The notes: generated from the sequence alone by a model not told the origin. Positions 31,953 to 42,955 are shown, counted from the first letter of the stretch. The stretch is 64,000 nt of DNA from Sphaerulina vaccinii (GCA_022570795.1 JAKUDP010000012.1:1054001-1118000); one strand, 5' to 3'. A program made the numbers and translations.

Positions 31953-34756
31953 ATGGCACGAGTTGTACTCGCGCTTAGTGCGATTGCACGACTCTTGAGT
32001 TCTACTTCTGCGCAACAGGTCCCGAGTACCACTGCTGTCAACCTCAAGTGGATTGGCTCCACTCCGGAATTCCAGTCAGGCACGACATTCGGTTTACCTT
32101 GGGCCAAAGGAAAGCTTTACCCGAATGACACGAAGTTCTCAGTTTCTGGGAACGTTGATCTACAATCGTGGACGACAGCATATTGGGGAGATGGATCACT
32201 CAAGTGGACCGGGCACGCTATTGCTCAGACGGACACCATTTATGATGAATACACTGTGACTGCGTCAACGGTTTCTATTAACTCTACGCAGGCTGCTGGA
32301 GTCAAGGTGACGGAGTCGGAAACACAATTTGAAGTGGACACAGGCAAGATCAAAGCCACATTCGCGAAGAGTGGCAATGTCGTTGTCAGCGAGATCACTA
32401 CTGCTAAAGGACGCATTGTGGGTCAGAACGGGAAGCTGGTAGTCAACTCACAGTCTGGTATTGCAGACGATATCGAAAGCAAGGCCAATTCTTCCATCAA
32501 CTACTTCAACTCCGAAAGCAAGATCGACAATGTCACCGGTACCGAGGACAGCTCAGTCCGAAGTCTGATCACGGTGCGCGGAAGTCACAAGCTGACTGGC
32601 GCTGGAGACCACATCGATTGGCTTCCATTCATCTTGCGCTTCTACCTCTACGCCAACTCTGATGCTATCCGCGTGATCCATACTCTGGTCTTTGACGGCA
32701 ATTCAAGCACAGACTTCATCACTGGCATTGGTCTCCGATTCGAAGTGACACTGCAAGGAGAGGAGCTCTACAACCGACATATCCGTATCGCTGGCGTAGA
32801 CGGAGGTCTGCTCAGCGAGGCCGTGAAAGGCATCACTGGTCTACGACGTGATCCAGGCGCGAATGTTCGAAATGCTCAATTTAATGGCGAAGAAACACCC
32901 AGCACCGATACCTGGGATCCTCGCGTTGGGAATGCCACTAGACTTGGCTGGATTCCCAATTGGAATGATTATACGTTGTCGCAGCTCTCGCCAGATGGTT
33001 TCAACTTGAAGAAGAGAACCAAAGCTGGCCAGAGCTGGGTGAAGATCCCTGGCTCGACCAGGTCTGGCGGTCTAGCCTACCTAGGTGGTGCTACTCAAGG
33101 TGGTCTCGCCATAGGCCTTCGCAACTTCTGGAAGCACTATCCTACCGGCTTGGACATCAGGAATGCGGCAGAAGACATCGGCGAGATCACTATTTGGATC
33201 TATAGTCCGGGAGCCGAGCCACATATCACGATGGTCTTGGTCAAGACACGTATGCAGAACAGCTGGATGCTCTAGAGATCACTTACGAGGACTACGAAGA
33301 AGGCTACGACACCCCTTATGGCATTGCTCGCACGAACGAGTTCTACATCTATGCTTTTGACACAACGCCCGCTCAGGTTCATCTTGCTGCTCTGGGAGAG
33401 CATACCAACAATCCTCCCGTACTCTTCGCCGATTCCGAGTACATACACGAGACGAAGGCTGCTGGGACATGGTGGGCGCCAACATTATCCAACACATCAA
33501 GCAGCCTAGCGAATCGCATCGAAAGCAATCTCGACTTTCTCGCGAAGTTTTACCAGAACCAAGTCGAGCAACGCCGCTGGTACGGCATCTTCGACCACGG
33601 CGACATCATGCACACCTACGACACCCACCGACACCAATGGCGTTACGACATTGGCGGCTACGCTTGGGACAACAGTGAACTCTCTCCAGACCTCTTCTTC
33701 TGGCCGTACTTCCTTCGCACAGCTCGGCCCGACGTCTATCGCTTTGCCGAAGCTCTCACGCGTCACACAGGAGAAGTCGACGTCTATCACATCGGTGCCT
33801 GGAAAGGTCTGGGTACTCGTCACGGAGTGCAGCATTGGGGGGACTCTGCGAAGCAAGCTCGTATCTCCACAGCACAATACAGAAAGATCTTCTACTTCAT
33901 CTCCGGAGGCGACGAACGTGTTGGAGAACTGGTAGAAGAAACTCTCGATACAGACAAGACTTATGAAACTCTAGATCCTAATCGCAAAGTAAGGACAGAT
34001 GGCTGGGTCCCAGCTCCAGGAGAGCGCGCTACCATTGGTCTCGGAACAGACTGGTCTGCATTCGCAGCTTCATGGCTACTTGAATGGGAGCGCCGTGGTC
34101 CAAGATGGCAAGAAGCGAAGCGGAAACTGACGAACACACTGATTGGCATCACAAACCTCAGAAATGGCTTTGTAACTGGCTCTGGTCTTTACAACAGCAC
34201 AGATGGCACTCTCGACCCACCCCCAACCGATCCTAACAACGAAGGCATACTAGCCGTCTCCCACCTCTCAGCAGCTTTTGGCCTTGGCGAAGTCGTCGCC
34301 GAACTCATCGAACACTATGCCGACGACTTACCAGAAGGTTTCGAGCAGACTTGGCTCGATTACTGCTACTTCTACCGCGCCCCTGCAGCTGAGCAACAGG
34401 CCCGTTATGGCGGTAATTGGACCAGCACTGCCACTCATAGACAAGACCATTCTCGTTTACTCGCGTATGGCTACTACCGAACTGGCAACGAGAGCTGGGC
34501 AGAACGTGCTTGGACGGAATTTGAAGCAGATGGTTCAAACACTACGGATACGTGGGAGGTGAAGCGTTTGAACGGGAGTGAAGTTCTTGCGCCTGTTGAC
34601 GAGGTTGCTTGGTTGTCAACTAATGATGCTGCGAATTATGGGCTTGCTGCTATTGTGAATTTGGCTTATATTCGAGAGTTGTTACCGTCCGAGAGTTTTG
34701 ATGGGGAGATTAAGGCTGTTAGTGAGGATGAGGGACATGATAGCTTCAGACTCTGA
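31953..34756 (+). CDS. Exo-rhamnogalacturonan lyase (PL26, PcRGLX/YetA-like), frame broken
   Basis: Secreted enzyme family cleaving rhamnogalacturonan I from the chain end by beta-elimination. A signal peptide (MARVVLALSAIARLLSSTSA) is followed by the N-terminal RIFT-barrel-like part (VNLKWIGSTPEFQSGTTFGL, WAKGKLYP) and VRGSHKLTGAGDHIDW. The first frame stops at 33275 after SPGAEPHITMV. A second frame, open from about 33221 to the stop at 34756, continues exactly where the family should: YHDGLGQDTYAEQLDALEIT, GIARTNEFYIYAFD, YGIFDHGDIMHTYD, HVSHIGAWKG-like DVYHIGAWKGLGTRHGVQHW, and DWSAFAASWLLEWE. The family usually has a few residues (an acidic/basic MDxR-type stretch) at the junction; here they are missing, so a small deletion or assembly error shifted the frame near 33211-33225. 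Confidence 0.8.
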
Positions 34757-34845
34757 GCGAAGTAATCGCATGGGGTCAACTAGGCTATTCGACTATGCTA
34801 GTAGCCATGGAGGCAAGGTAAGGAAATGCAAAAAGCATACCACAA

Positions 34846-34998
34846 GCAAAACAATCGCCTAGGCACGAGCGGGTAGATGTTGGCGACATCCCAGTCTACA
34901 GGTCGCCTGTATTGACCTAATCATTGCCCTCCTATGTCTCAAGCATCAGCTATACCGACGACTTACTGATCATACCGCTAGACCACGGACGATTCTTG
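34846..34998 (-). ncRNA. tRNA-like Pol III-type unit, copy 1
   Basis: Minus-strand unit: CGTCCGTGGTCTAGCGGTAT head with A-box-like TGGTCTAGCGG, then GATCAGTAAGTCGTCGGTAT, a variable middle, and GGCGATTGTTTTGC end. A TATA-like GACTATATACAC lies about 25 nt upstream. Confidence 0.55.
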
Positions 34999-35071
34999 CA
35001 GGCCTACACTCTTCTATTGTGTATATAGTCTAATCATTGGTCATTCTTACAACAAAACTGAACGCGGGTGG

Positions 35072-35224
35072 GCAAAACAATCGTTCACATCTTGTGGAGT
35101 AACCTCTTGGCTCTTCTCAAGTAGGCATATTTTGCCTGATAAAGAGTCTGCCACTTGCCTGATGATAGCACATTTTGGTGACTGCGACTTACTACTCATA
35201 CCGCTAGACCATGGACGACTGTTG
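35072..35224 (-). ncRNA. tRNA-like Pol III-type unit, copy 2
   Basis: Same layout; head GTCGTCCATGGTCTAGCGG, core AGTAAGTCGCAGTCACC, end CGATTGTTTTGCC. Spaced 226 bp from copy 1. Confidence 0.55.
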
Positions 35225-35299
35225 GAAATCTACAATCTTTCGTTGTGTATGTAGTCCAATCTGCGGTCAGTCTAAATACAACCAAACTAGAAGCAAAAA

Positions 35300-35457
35300 G
35301 CAAAACAACCGCCAACAACTCGTGGAGAAGGACGCATGTTGCCTTATCGAGGCCATGTTCGCCTGCTGCAGAGTCCGATGCGTCCACACTGTAAGACCTA
35401 GCACAGTATGGTGACTGCGACTTACTGGTCAGACCACTCGACCACGGACGACTGTTG
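35300..35457 (-). ncRNA. tRNA-like Pol III-type unit, copy 3
   Basis: Same layout; head CAACAGTCGTCCGTGGTCG, core CAGTAAGTCGCAGTCACC as in copy 2, end GGCGGTTGTTTTGC. Confidence 0.55.
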
Positions 35458-35620
35458 CATTGGCCCAAGTTCATTGCGTATACATACCTCCATTCTTGAA
35501 TACTAAGATGGTCGACCTGAGTCGCACTCTGAGCTTCACTGCAACGCTTCCAATCTTCGAAAAAGTGAATATGACCCGAGCGTGGAGTTATATGCATTCG
35601 TTCAAATGTCCTTACATCAT

Positions 35621-35730
35621 CAACAGCCGTGATGGCTTAGTGGTATTGGTCTGTAAGTCGTTGGCATAGCTAATGCTACCTTGTCAGTCGACATCAAAGG
35701 CTCCAAAGCCAAGGGACTTTCTGCCTTTTG
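35621..35730 (+). ncRNA. Diverged tRNA-like unit, copy 15 (plus strand)
   Basis: Head CAACAGCCGTGATGGCTTAG with A-box-like TGGCTTAGTGG, core CTGTAAGTCGTTGGCATAGC, shorter middle, T4 in CTGCCTTTTG. TATA-like GTTATATGC about 30 nt upstream. Opposite orientation to copies 1-3. Confidence 0.45.
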
Positions 35731-36112
35731 TTGGTTCTCGTTCGCAATCTCCTATGATTGAGCAGTTGTTTTTTGCTGTTCTTTTGCTTATGACCTTGCT
35801 ACGCCACCAGCTATACTAGCGTTGTGCAGATACCAAACGCATCACGCTTTAGAGATGTGGGACAAGAAGTGATGTGCGTGGAAAGATGAAGCGGCATGCT
35901 GTTATAAGATCTGAGAGTCGTTCTTGCCTGGACCGAGCGGTTGTCTTGCTTCTGATGGACTTCAAGGAGCGGCATGTCCTTGTTGGCAGCGAACGAAGGG
36001 TTCTTCTATAGGTCCGTAAGCGTTGTCATTGGGTATCTCTATCTCTATTCCAGCACTCCAGTGCTTCTCTATCGTCCTGTGAACTCCATGCCTTCTTGTA
36101 CTTCTGTCGATA

Positions 36113-37411
36113 TTATTCAAACTCCACCCAAATCAACGGAGTAATATACATGCCATCTGCCCACTGCTGAGTCCAACTCAAATAGATCCCACTTTCACTC
36201 GCCACTTGCGGTCCACTTGGTAATAGTGCAGGATGTGCTTGTAACGTATACCCACCTGCCACGGGATGATCTCCATACTCTCCACTGAAGAGTAATGTAG
36301 GTTCTGTCCATGGCCCTTCAGGTGAAGGAGCGGTCGTGATGTAAAAGTTCGCTGACGAGCCGTCAAGACCAATACTTTGACCAACCCAGACGAAGCTTGA
36401 GAGGTAGGTGCTGTAGTAGAAGGTGCCTTGACCGCCATAGCCTGCGTAGGGGATGATGTAGGTGGATTGTGTTTCATTCAGGAGGTTGGTGTTGGCGACT
36501 GCTACGCCGTAGGTGGGCGCTGTGGCTGCACTTGAGGCATTGAAGATTGGCGCAGTGTTGGTCCACGTCTGGGCAGACGTCTGGTAGTACTCGTATGCTG
36601 TACGATTCTCTATTTGGTCTGCTGAGACGCTTGCGAGGACTGTTTGCTTTTCTGAGGTCTGGCCGTAGAGGTATGCTGTGCCGTTGTGTATCATGGACCC
36701 GTAGCGGCCGTAGCCAATCTCATTCGTAGCATAGAAGGCAGGCGAGATTACTTCTACTGTCGGAAGAGCGTTCATGTCTGTTGACGGTGTGTAGGTTTGC
36801 TTGTAGAGGTAGTAGAATGGGTTCTCAGTGATGCAGTTGTTCATCCCTTCTAGCTGTTGGTTGGGAATCCAGGTATAGCCGACGGCGCTGCCGTTCGAAT
36901 TGTGCTGTGTGATCAGGGGTGGCTGATCTTGCCATACTACATATCGTGTGTTGTCGGTACAAGCTCCAGAGCCTGGACATTGTGTTTTCTGGACAGGAAA
37001 GTATGCGGGCAGTTGCAATGCGTCACCGCCATACATTTGCAAGATGGATCTGACTCCATCTGAACCTGCGCCAACTGGACCAGGTTCCAGATCTGGTCCG
37101 CCGTACGCGCTGAGATTCGTCCATGAGGCAGAGTTGGTCATGACCGGAAGCTGCTGTGGCAGTCCCGATGTCACATTATAGGCCTGAGTATCTCTGCAGG
37201 TCCACAATACTCTGCCACTGACCAAAGTCGAGCCACATGAGTCTCGGTTCAGACTCGGATCTGTGACATTCGCGATATATGTGACCGACTTCGCTCGTGG
37301 TGCCACCGTGTTTGTGTAGCCATATGGTGTGTATACAGCTGGTGTCGTAGTCTGTGGGACTGGAGCAGCAAGTGCCAGCACTGCTAGTTGAAGAAACTTG
37401 AAAAGAAGCAT
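36113..37411 (-). CDS. Secreted DUF4185-type protein, 432 aa
   Basis: Begins with a signal peptide (MLLFKFLQLAVLALAAPVPQ). The mature part has the look of an extracellular beta-propeller-like DUF4185 protein: many Asn-x-Ser/Thr sites, paired Cys (DSCGSTLVSGRVLWTCRDTQ; CPGSGACTD), VVWQDQPPLIT, an EIGYGRYGSMIHNGTAYLYG block, YGVAVAN, YIIPYAGYG, TAPSPEGPWTEPTLLFSGEY and a C-terminal GIYLSWTQQW. These resemble the blades of glycoside-binding propellers, but no catalytic residue can be named. Single exon. Its position downstream of the lyase gene fits a plant-polysaccharide role, which is inference. Confidence 0.75.
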   Translation of the reverse strand: MLLFKFLQLAVLALAAPVPQTTTPAVYTPYGYTNTVAPRAKSVTYIANVTDPSLNRDSCGSTLVSGRVLWTCRDTQAYNVTSGLPQQLPVMTNSASWTNLSAYGGPDLEPGPVGAGSDGVRSILQMYGGDALQLPAYFPVQKTQCPGSGACTDNTRYVVWQDQPPLITQHNSNGSAVGYTWIPNQQLEGMNNCITENPFYYLYKQTYTPSTDMNALPTVEVISPAFYATNEIGYGRYGSMIHNGTAYLYGQTSEKQTVLASVSADQIENRTAYEYYQTSAQTWTNTAPIFNASSAATAPTYGVAVANTNLLNETQSTYIIPYAGYGGQGTFYYSTYLSSFVWVGQSIGLDGSSANFYITTAPSPEGPWTEPTLLFSGEYGDHPVAGGYTLQAHPALLPSGPQVASESGIYLSWTQQWADGMYITPLIWVEFE

Positions 37412-39182
37412 ATCGTCGTGATCTTCGGGACTTCCAGTATCGCGGGAAAAAAGCAGAAGGTGCGAAGCAGATGCTGTGTCTCTCGCTGGTCTTCTTCTTG
37501 TACTCGTGAGTCGTGCTCACGTTAAGCTCGTATGGTACTCTTAAGGTTCGAAAAGCGGGTGTTTCTGAGGCCAGGTGTATTCTGAATTTGAGGTGCTGTT
37601 GTTTCTGTGGGTATCTGTATCATGTACTACTGTAGGTCGTGCGTCTTGCTGTGTTGAGGACCGGCCTCTAGAAGTTGTGTAACTGAAAGATCACGCATAA
37701 AAGAGTGGCGTGGTTAGAGTCGAACGGTTAATGAGTGAATGGTTGGGAAGAATAACAAGAGGTTGAAAATGAGCGACAGACAACAATGAGAACAAACCAG
37801 CAGTACCTTCAGAATTCGCACTTCATGAGGGTATACGTATGCCCAAGTACGAACTTCTCCTGGATGAGCGTCGCGTGCAAAAGGCATCGTCCAGAAGCTA
37901 CCATGGACACGACGACGATCTTCTGCATGCCGAGCGGCGCAGGAGGAATGCATAGGTGCCGTGAGCATTGAATGGTGCGAGATGGCGCTCGTATAGGAGA
38001 GCAGGAGCTGTCTTGGGTACGCGCTGAAGGAAAGAGCTGCCATTTTGAGGCCAGTGTTTCATATCTGCTGTGCATTTTTGATGTTGTTAGACGCGCTCGT
38101 CGCCCCTGGTTTCACCGTTGAAGAGGTGGAGTCGTTCCAAACGGCCCTTTCCTTCCCGACCAGCTTCTTTTTGGTCCGATTTCTCGCGAGACAGACGCGC
38201 CAGGGCGGCGGTGTGCTGGTGGAGGTCCGCTTGTCGGTGTGATGTCGTGTCTATAGCTGTAGCGGAGGTGCTGCATGTGAGGTGGACGACGTGAGCGTGT
38301 CTGTGATGAAGCATGAACGCATGAGAAGGCAAGATCAGGCTTCGCGGGCGCCTGGAAGGCTGTCTTGAGTCATTAAAAGCCTCCTCTCTCACATGCAAGA
38401 CAACTGGTGCTCTCGTGACTTCATGCGGCGGTCATTCACCTGAGCTCGCGGTCAGTGCAGAGAGGCAAAGGCGAGCAGGTGATTGCTATACAACAGATCA
38501 CGCTTGTTGTTCACCTTCGCATGATTAGTAGTAGAGGGTGCGTCTTCTCAAGCAAACCACCGACAGCTTTGAAGTCATCAACCTCATCTAACAATAACTT
38601 GTTCCAGAACCAAAGTTAACGACATTTTCTCTTCTCACACTTTGCGCGTCATCACGAAAGACTGCCGAAGCGGAGACAGGCGGCGGCTCTGTGTGTGCCT
38701 GCAGAGCTGTCACAACAACAGCTTCCTTCTCTCTCACGACACTCCTCGAGGGGACAGGCGAGGCTCCGGCTTTGCAACACTTTCAACTCGATATCAACAA
38801 TCACAACATCATTTTCCTTCGAAACAGAAGAAACATCGTGGAGCAGAGGAAGCTGCATCCGGCACGCAAGGTGGCAGCAAAGTGGCAGAACATCGCATTT
38901 CAAGGTACGCCCCGGTCTCTGTCCAATTACGTTGCTCCTGAGGCTTGCAGACAAGCTTGTCCGATATCCCGTCAGTGTCCCAGCTTGTCTCTTTTCTGTC
39001 CACCTGGACTTGGAAGACACAACAAGAATTCTTCTTTCAGCCCGTCTCTCAGACAATTACTTGTTGTTGTTGACAGACACTCGGCTGGGCGGCGATTGAG
39101 CCTTCATGCTATGCATGCAACTAACCGCGTGTCGCCATTCAGGTCGATTCCGCTCCCTCAAGTGGCCCACGCGAGTTGAGGG
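37412..39182. other. Intergenic region, 1.8 kb
   Basis: Divergent region between the DUF4185 gene and the OTU gene. A 109-codon minus frame at 37714-38043 and several frames at 38.6-39.2 kb are open, but lack homology and overlap one another. Long leader sequence of the OTU gene probably lies at 38.6-39.2 kb. Confidence 0.5.
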
Positions 39183-40607
39183 ATGACGGCCGAATTTCCA
39201 CTGCTGGGACAGTTGGGTCTGTACGCAGCTGATATTCGCGGAGATGGTAAGTCAAATTCTGATCACGTTCACTTACAATTGCCACCTGAATGGACTCTTC
39301 TCTACAGCATACTAACACAGATCCCAGGCAACTGCCTCTTCAACGCCCTCTCCGACCAGCTCTATGGTCACCAAAATGAACACGCTGCCATTCGCTCGCG
39401 TGTCATAGACTACATGCGTGAGCATGCCGACTACTACAAGCAGTTTATCGACGTCAACCCAGGCGGTGGCATTCGTCGAAACCCTAAACGCAAAAATGCC
39501 GGCTCGTACTCCTCACCAGCCTCGTTCGAAGCACCTTCCTCCGCCGACATTGACCGCGTTTTCGAGAATCACCTCTCATGCATGGCACGTGGCGGCACAT
39601 ATGGTGACAACATGGAGATCGTGGCCTTTTCATCAGCTATGGGCTATGATGTGAAGATCTACCAACGTGACTACGCGTTTATGGTGTCAGGCAGTAATGG
39701 CGAGACAAACAGAAAGGTGGCCCACATCGCCTATCACACCTGGGAGCACTACTCCTCCATTCGCAACCTCGATGGACCTCATACCGGCATGCCCAACGTG
39801 ACAGTCAAGGTACTCTCACCTGAAGAAGAAGCAAAACAGAGGGAAGTCCTGTCTCAGACGTCACCAGTCCTTCCATGGCAGATTGACGTTGTATGCAAGT
39901 CAATTCCCTACTTGGCGGATAAGATCACCATCAAGCGGGCACTCGAAGCTGCAAAGGGCAACATTGACTTAGCAGTAAGCAACCTGCTGGATGCAGAAGA
40001 GCATGGAAGCAATTCGTCACAAGTTGAGAGCTCCAGCGTCGAGCGAGATCATGACAGCGATGATGACACATGTGATGGGCCCAACAAGAAACAAGACAGA
40101 CGTATGAGCAGAGCAACACGCATCCAAAAGGATCGAAGTCGTGACAGCAAGCACGCTCTTTCCAAATTGGCTACCCACGATGGCAGCCAGGAATCATTCG
40201 CCAGTTTCGCGTCCGAAGCCTCAAGTCATCCCGATTCGACACAGCGTTCTTCGAGTACGCAGCCAACTTCCAGCGACGGATATGACGCGTCGCCGAAGAA
40301 GTTCACTGCCGCACAACCACAAAACGCGTCGTCTCAGACAGTTTCCGCCAGGCCTCCCGTAAGAATAAAACTCTTACCACCAAGACCTCCTGGCAAGACG
40401 TCGCAGAAGCAGTCCGGTCCGCGTATAACAGCGCGAGACAAGAAGGACTTGGCCAAGCAGGCTCAGAAAAAGGCACGTAAGGAGCGAGCACAAACTGAGT
40501 CCAAGTCTGGGAAGTCAGACTCACCAGCATCGATCGGCCTGACATTGCGTGCTAAAGGCATGACGGACACTCCACCAGTCGACACGCTGCGCACACTCTA
40601 CATATGA
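39183..40607 (+). CDS. OTU-family cysteine protease (deubiquitinase), 447 aa
   Basis: Exons 39183-39246 and 39328-40607 (81-nt intron) give 447 residues. OTU enzymes remove ubiquitin. The catalytic DGNC (D21-C24) is created by the splice (GDG-NCLFNAL), followed by SDQLYGHQ, IRSRVIDYMREHADYYKQFI, and MARGGTYGDNMEIVAFSSAM. The partner His is in WEHYSSIR at about residue 162. A UBA-like helical segment (IDVVCKSIPYLADKITIKRA and AKGNIDLAVSNLLDAE) follows, then a disordered basic Ser/Thr/Lys-rich tail (KKDLAKQAQKKARKERAQ). Layout matches OTUD3/OTU2-like fungal proteins. An in-frame stop lies just before the ATG, so the N-terminus is short unless another exon exists. Confidence 0.88.
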   Translation: MTAEFPLLGQLGLYAADIRGDGKSNSDHVHLQLPPEWTLLYSILTQIPGNCLFNALSDQLYGHQNEHAAIRSRVIDYMREHADYYKQFIDVNPGGGIRRNPKRKNAGSYSSPASFEAPSSADIDRVFENHLSCMARGGTYGDNMEIVAFSSAMGYDVKIYQRDYAFMVSGSNGETNRKVAHIAYHTWEHYSSIRNLDGPHTGMPNVTVKVLSPEEEAKQREVLSQTSPVLPWQIDVVCKSIPYLADKITIKRALEAAKGNIDLAVSNLLDAEEHGSNSSQVESSSVERDHDSDDDTCDGPNKKQDRRMSRATRIQKDRSRDSKHALSKLATHDGSQESFASFASEASSHPDSTQRSSSTQPTSSDGYDASPKKFTAAQPQNASSQTVSARPPVRIKLLPPRPPGKTSQKQSGPRITARDKKDLAKQAQKKARKERAQTESKSGKSDSPASIGLTLRAKGMTDTPPVDTLRTLYI

Positions 40608-41277
40608 GTGCATCTTCTTACTGTTTTGCTGCGACGCATCTTACGAGCGTGTGCTTGCTTGCTGCGGAAGATACCCTTTCTGTCGTTGTTTTCACGTCTG
40701 AGCAAAAGCATAGCGCGGGCATCCTGAATTGATTGATCATCATAGCGGCGGAGTCACATCAACACAGCATAGGATACCTTTGGAAAAAGGGTACTTGGGA
40801 GTTCAATATGGAGTTTTGATTTCAACTTGGGAGGGACGGTCTGAGACACTGCTGGTGCTCTGAAGGGCTCAGTCACCGGTGGTTATATGACGATGACACA
40901 CCCTACACACACAATCTCGCTTGGGAGGTTCGACATCTGCCAACTGCGGCCAAGGATTGTCTGATATGGTACGAGACCAATGCGGAAGACAACGCGATGA
41001 AGAACATAATACACTTAGACACCAGACTACGTGGTATGCAGGTAGGCATCCGAGACTCCTGACGGCGTTGGCACGAGTCGGATGCTGCAAAGCAAATGCC
41101 AAACACGTTCATATCAGCCATGGTGCAAGGTCCCTTCTTTTCCTTCTCATCAGCTGAAAACATGTGTTCGTTATGCTGACCACATCGCCCAACAGCAAGC
41201 TACATGCATCAAAGTCACATCTGTACATTCCTACAAGTCATGGAGTGCTCCACCCAAGCAGAAGAAAGGTACGAAGT
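40608..41277. other. Intergenic region before the tRNA-like array
   Basis: 3' flank of the OTU gene. Short frames only. Nothing supported. Confidence 0.5.
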
Positions 41278-41429
41278 GCAAAACAATCGCCACTCCACGA
41301 GTTGAACAGGTCATTGCGGATGCTTTCAACGCAACAACGTTCAAGGGCCAGCACACTGCGCGACATAGATCGAACATCCGCATAGCGAACGACTTACCGA
41401 CTAAGCCAATTCGCCTGGGGCGACTGTTG
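41278..41429 (-). ncRNA. tRNA-like Pol III-type unit, copy 4
   Basis: First unit of the array by position. Head CAACAGTCGCC then a diverged A-box region, core CGGTAAGTCGTTCGCTATGC, end GGCGATTGTTTTGC. TATA-like CATATATTGC about 22 nt upstream. A GTTCGATC B-box-like string is present. Confidence 0.5.
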
Positions 41430-41496
41430 AAGATGGCAGGCTGCCAGCAATATATGAATGCTGGTGCCTCGATGGGCGTGGAAAGAAGCAAAAGCA

Positions 41497-41642
41497 GCAA
41501 AACAACAGCCGCCTCGTGCCCGGCACTTCTTCTCTTCTGATCTGAGGGTAGTCTCAAGATCAAGACGAAGTATCACAACTTGTCGAGCGTTAGCTGAAGC
41601 GAACGACTTACCGACTACGCCACGGAGGCTGGACGACTGTTG
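41497..41642 (-). ncRNA. tRNA-like Pol III-type unit, copy 5
   Basis: Head CAACAGTCGTCCAGCCTCC, core CGGTAAGTCGTTCGC shared with copy 4, end GTTGTTTTGC. Middle unrelated to copy 4 apart from a few bases. Confidence 0.5.
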
Positions 41643-41714
41643 GAAATGGACGCTTGGGGTTCATACATGGATGCTGATACTGCGCAGGCATTGAGGCCAA
41701 AAGGCCGAGCAAGA

Positions 41715-41865
41715 TGCAAAACGATCGCGCTTACCGACAGTAACGGAGCCATGAGCCTGTTCACCCAAGTTTTCGGCTTGAAACACTGTCCATGCTACTC
41801 TCTATGTCAAGCATCAGCTATGCTGACGACCTACTGACTGGGCCACGGGGCCTGGACGACTATTG
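41715..41865 (-). ncRNA. tRNA-like Pol III-type unit, copy 6
   Basis: Head CAATAGTCGTCCAGGCCC, core CAGTAGGTCGTCAGCATAGC, end GCGATCGTTTTGC. Confidence 0.5.
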
Positions 41866-41943
41866 AAACTTGCTGCTTCCATGCAACACATATACCTCAA
41901 CTCCCACAATGTGTCTGTGAAGCAAAAAGAAGATCTGGAGGAA

Positions 41944-42098
41944 GCAAAACAATCGTCCTCTGCACGCAGATGTTCAACGAGCTGGCCGAGGCCTTAAGAC
42001 AGATATCTTTAAGACTTGAGCATACAAACTGTTTGTGGAAAGCACAGCATGGTGACTGCGACTTACTGGCTTTACCACTAAACTACGGACGACTATTG
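41944..42098 (-). ncRNA. tRNA-like Pol III-type unit, copy 7
   Basis: Head CAATAGTCGTCCGTAGTTTA, core CAGTAAGTCGCAGTCACC (as copies 2 and 3), end CGATTGTTTTGC. Confidence 0.5.
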
Positions 42099-42170
42099 AG
42101 AAGAGCAGATTTGGGGCTGTACATCAAGACTACTCCTCTATTATGGGACGAAAGCAAACGGAAGCAACTT

Positions 42171-42328
42171 GCAAAACAATCGCCACGAAGGCTTGTGACA
42201 CGCTCACGATGGATCGAACTGTTCGAGCCATTTTCGTTGACTCTGTACGAGGCGTTTGCCACGGAGTCTTCAAACATCAGCTATGCCGACGACTTACTAG
42301 TATACCGCTAGACCACGGACGACTGTTG
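42171..42328 (-). ncRNA. tRNA-like Pol III-type unit, copy 8
   Basis: Head CAACAGTCGTCCGTGGTC with A-box-like TGGTCTAGCGG, core TAGTAAGTCGTCGGCATAGC, end GGCGATTGTTTTGC. It holds the best B-box-like string of the family, AGTTCGATCC. TATA-like GTCATATACAG about 22 nt upstream. Confidence 0.6.
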
Positions 42329-42426
42329 AGAGAGATAGATGGGGGAACTGTATATGACTGCCAAGTGGTTGGAGCACTTGACCAAAAGTCAAGCGAATGA
42401 CAAAAGATGAAAGTGCCAGTGTGGTG

Positions 42427-42571
42427 GCAAAAAGATCGGGCATGCCATGAGAGCGCACGTGTTCCTCACGAAATCAAGACATTCGGTTCAGTACGACATC
42501 TGCGATGGTCTGTCAAACATCAGCTATACCGACGACTTACTAATTGAGCCACGGAGGCTAGACGACTGTTG
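42427..42571 (-). ncRNA. tRNA-like Pol III-type unit, copy 9
   Basis: Head CAACAGTCGTCTAGCCTCC, core TAGTAAGTCGTCGGTATAGC, T5 end CGATCTTTTTGCC. TATA-like ATCATATACGATG about 22 nt upstream. Confidence 0.55.
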
Positions 42572-42683
42572 AGAGTGATGGATCCGGCATCGTATATGAT
42601 GGCTACATTGCCAGAGTCTGGCCAAGCAGGATGCCAAAAAGTCGCATATAAGGCTTGTCGCAAGTCAAAATCACGAAGAAGTG

Positions 42684-42843
42684 GCAAAACAATCGAGAAC
42701 ACTCCTATGTCCATGGAGATCTCACCCCAGGCATAATCTCATAGTCTGCAGAGACTAAGGATCAATGGAAGCGCATTCCGACTGTCAAACATCAGGTTGA
42801 CTGACGGCTTACTGATTGAGCCACGGACGCCGGACAACTGTTG
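42684..42843 (-). ncRNA. tRNA-like Pol III-type unit, copy 10
   Basis: Head CAACAGTTGTCCGGCGTCC, core CAGTAAGCCGTCAGTCAACC, end CGATTGTTTTGCC. Middle related to copy 11, with hairpin AGTCT-GCAG-AGACT at 42742-42757. Confidence 0.55.
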
Positions 42844-42955
42844 AAATGACAGTTGTGGCATCGTATATGATTGCTACATTGCCAGACTCTCGCCAAGCAG
42901 GATACAAAATGGTCGCACAAAAGGCTTGTCACATCTCGAAGTGACGAAAACATTG

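Larger units (their letters stand above)
34757..36112. other. Intergenic region carrying four tRNA-like units
   Basis: No protein gene supported. Units 34846-34998, 35072-35224 and 35300-35457 read on the minus strand; 35621-35730 reads on the plus strand. The rest of the stretch shows nothing else. Confidence 0.6.

Noticed and set aside
37714..38043. 109-codon minus-strand frame
   Set aside because: No family or motif, and no neighbouring exons that extend it convincingly.
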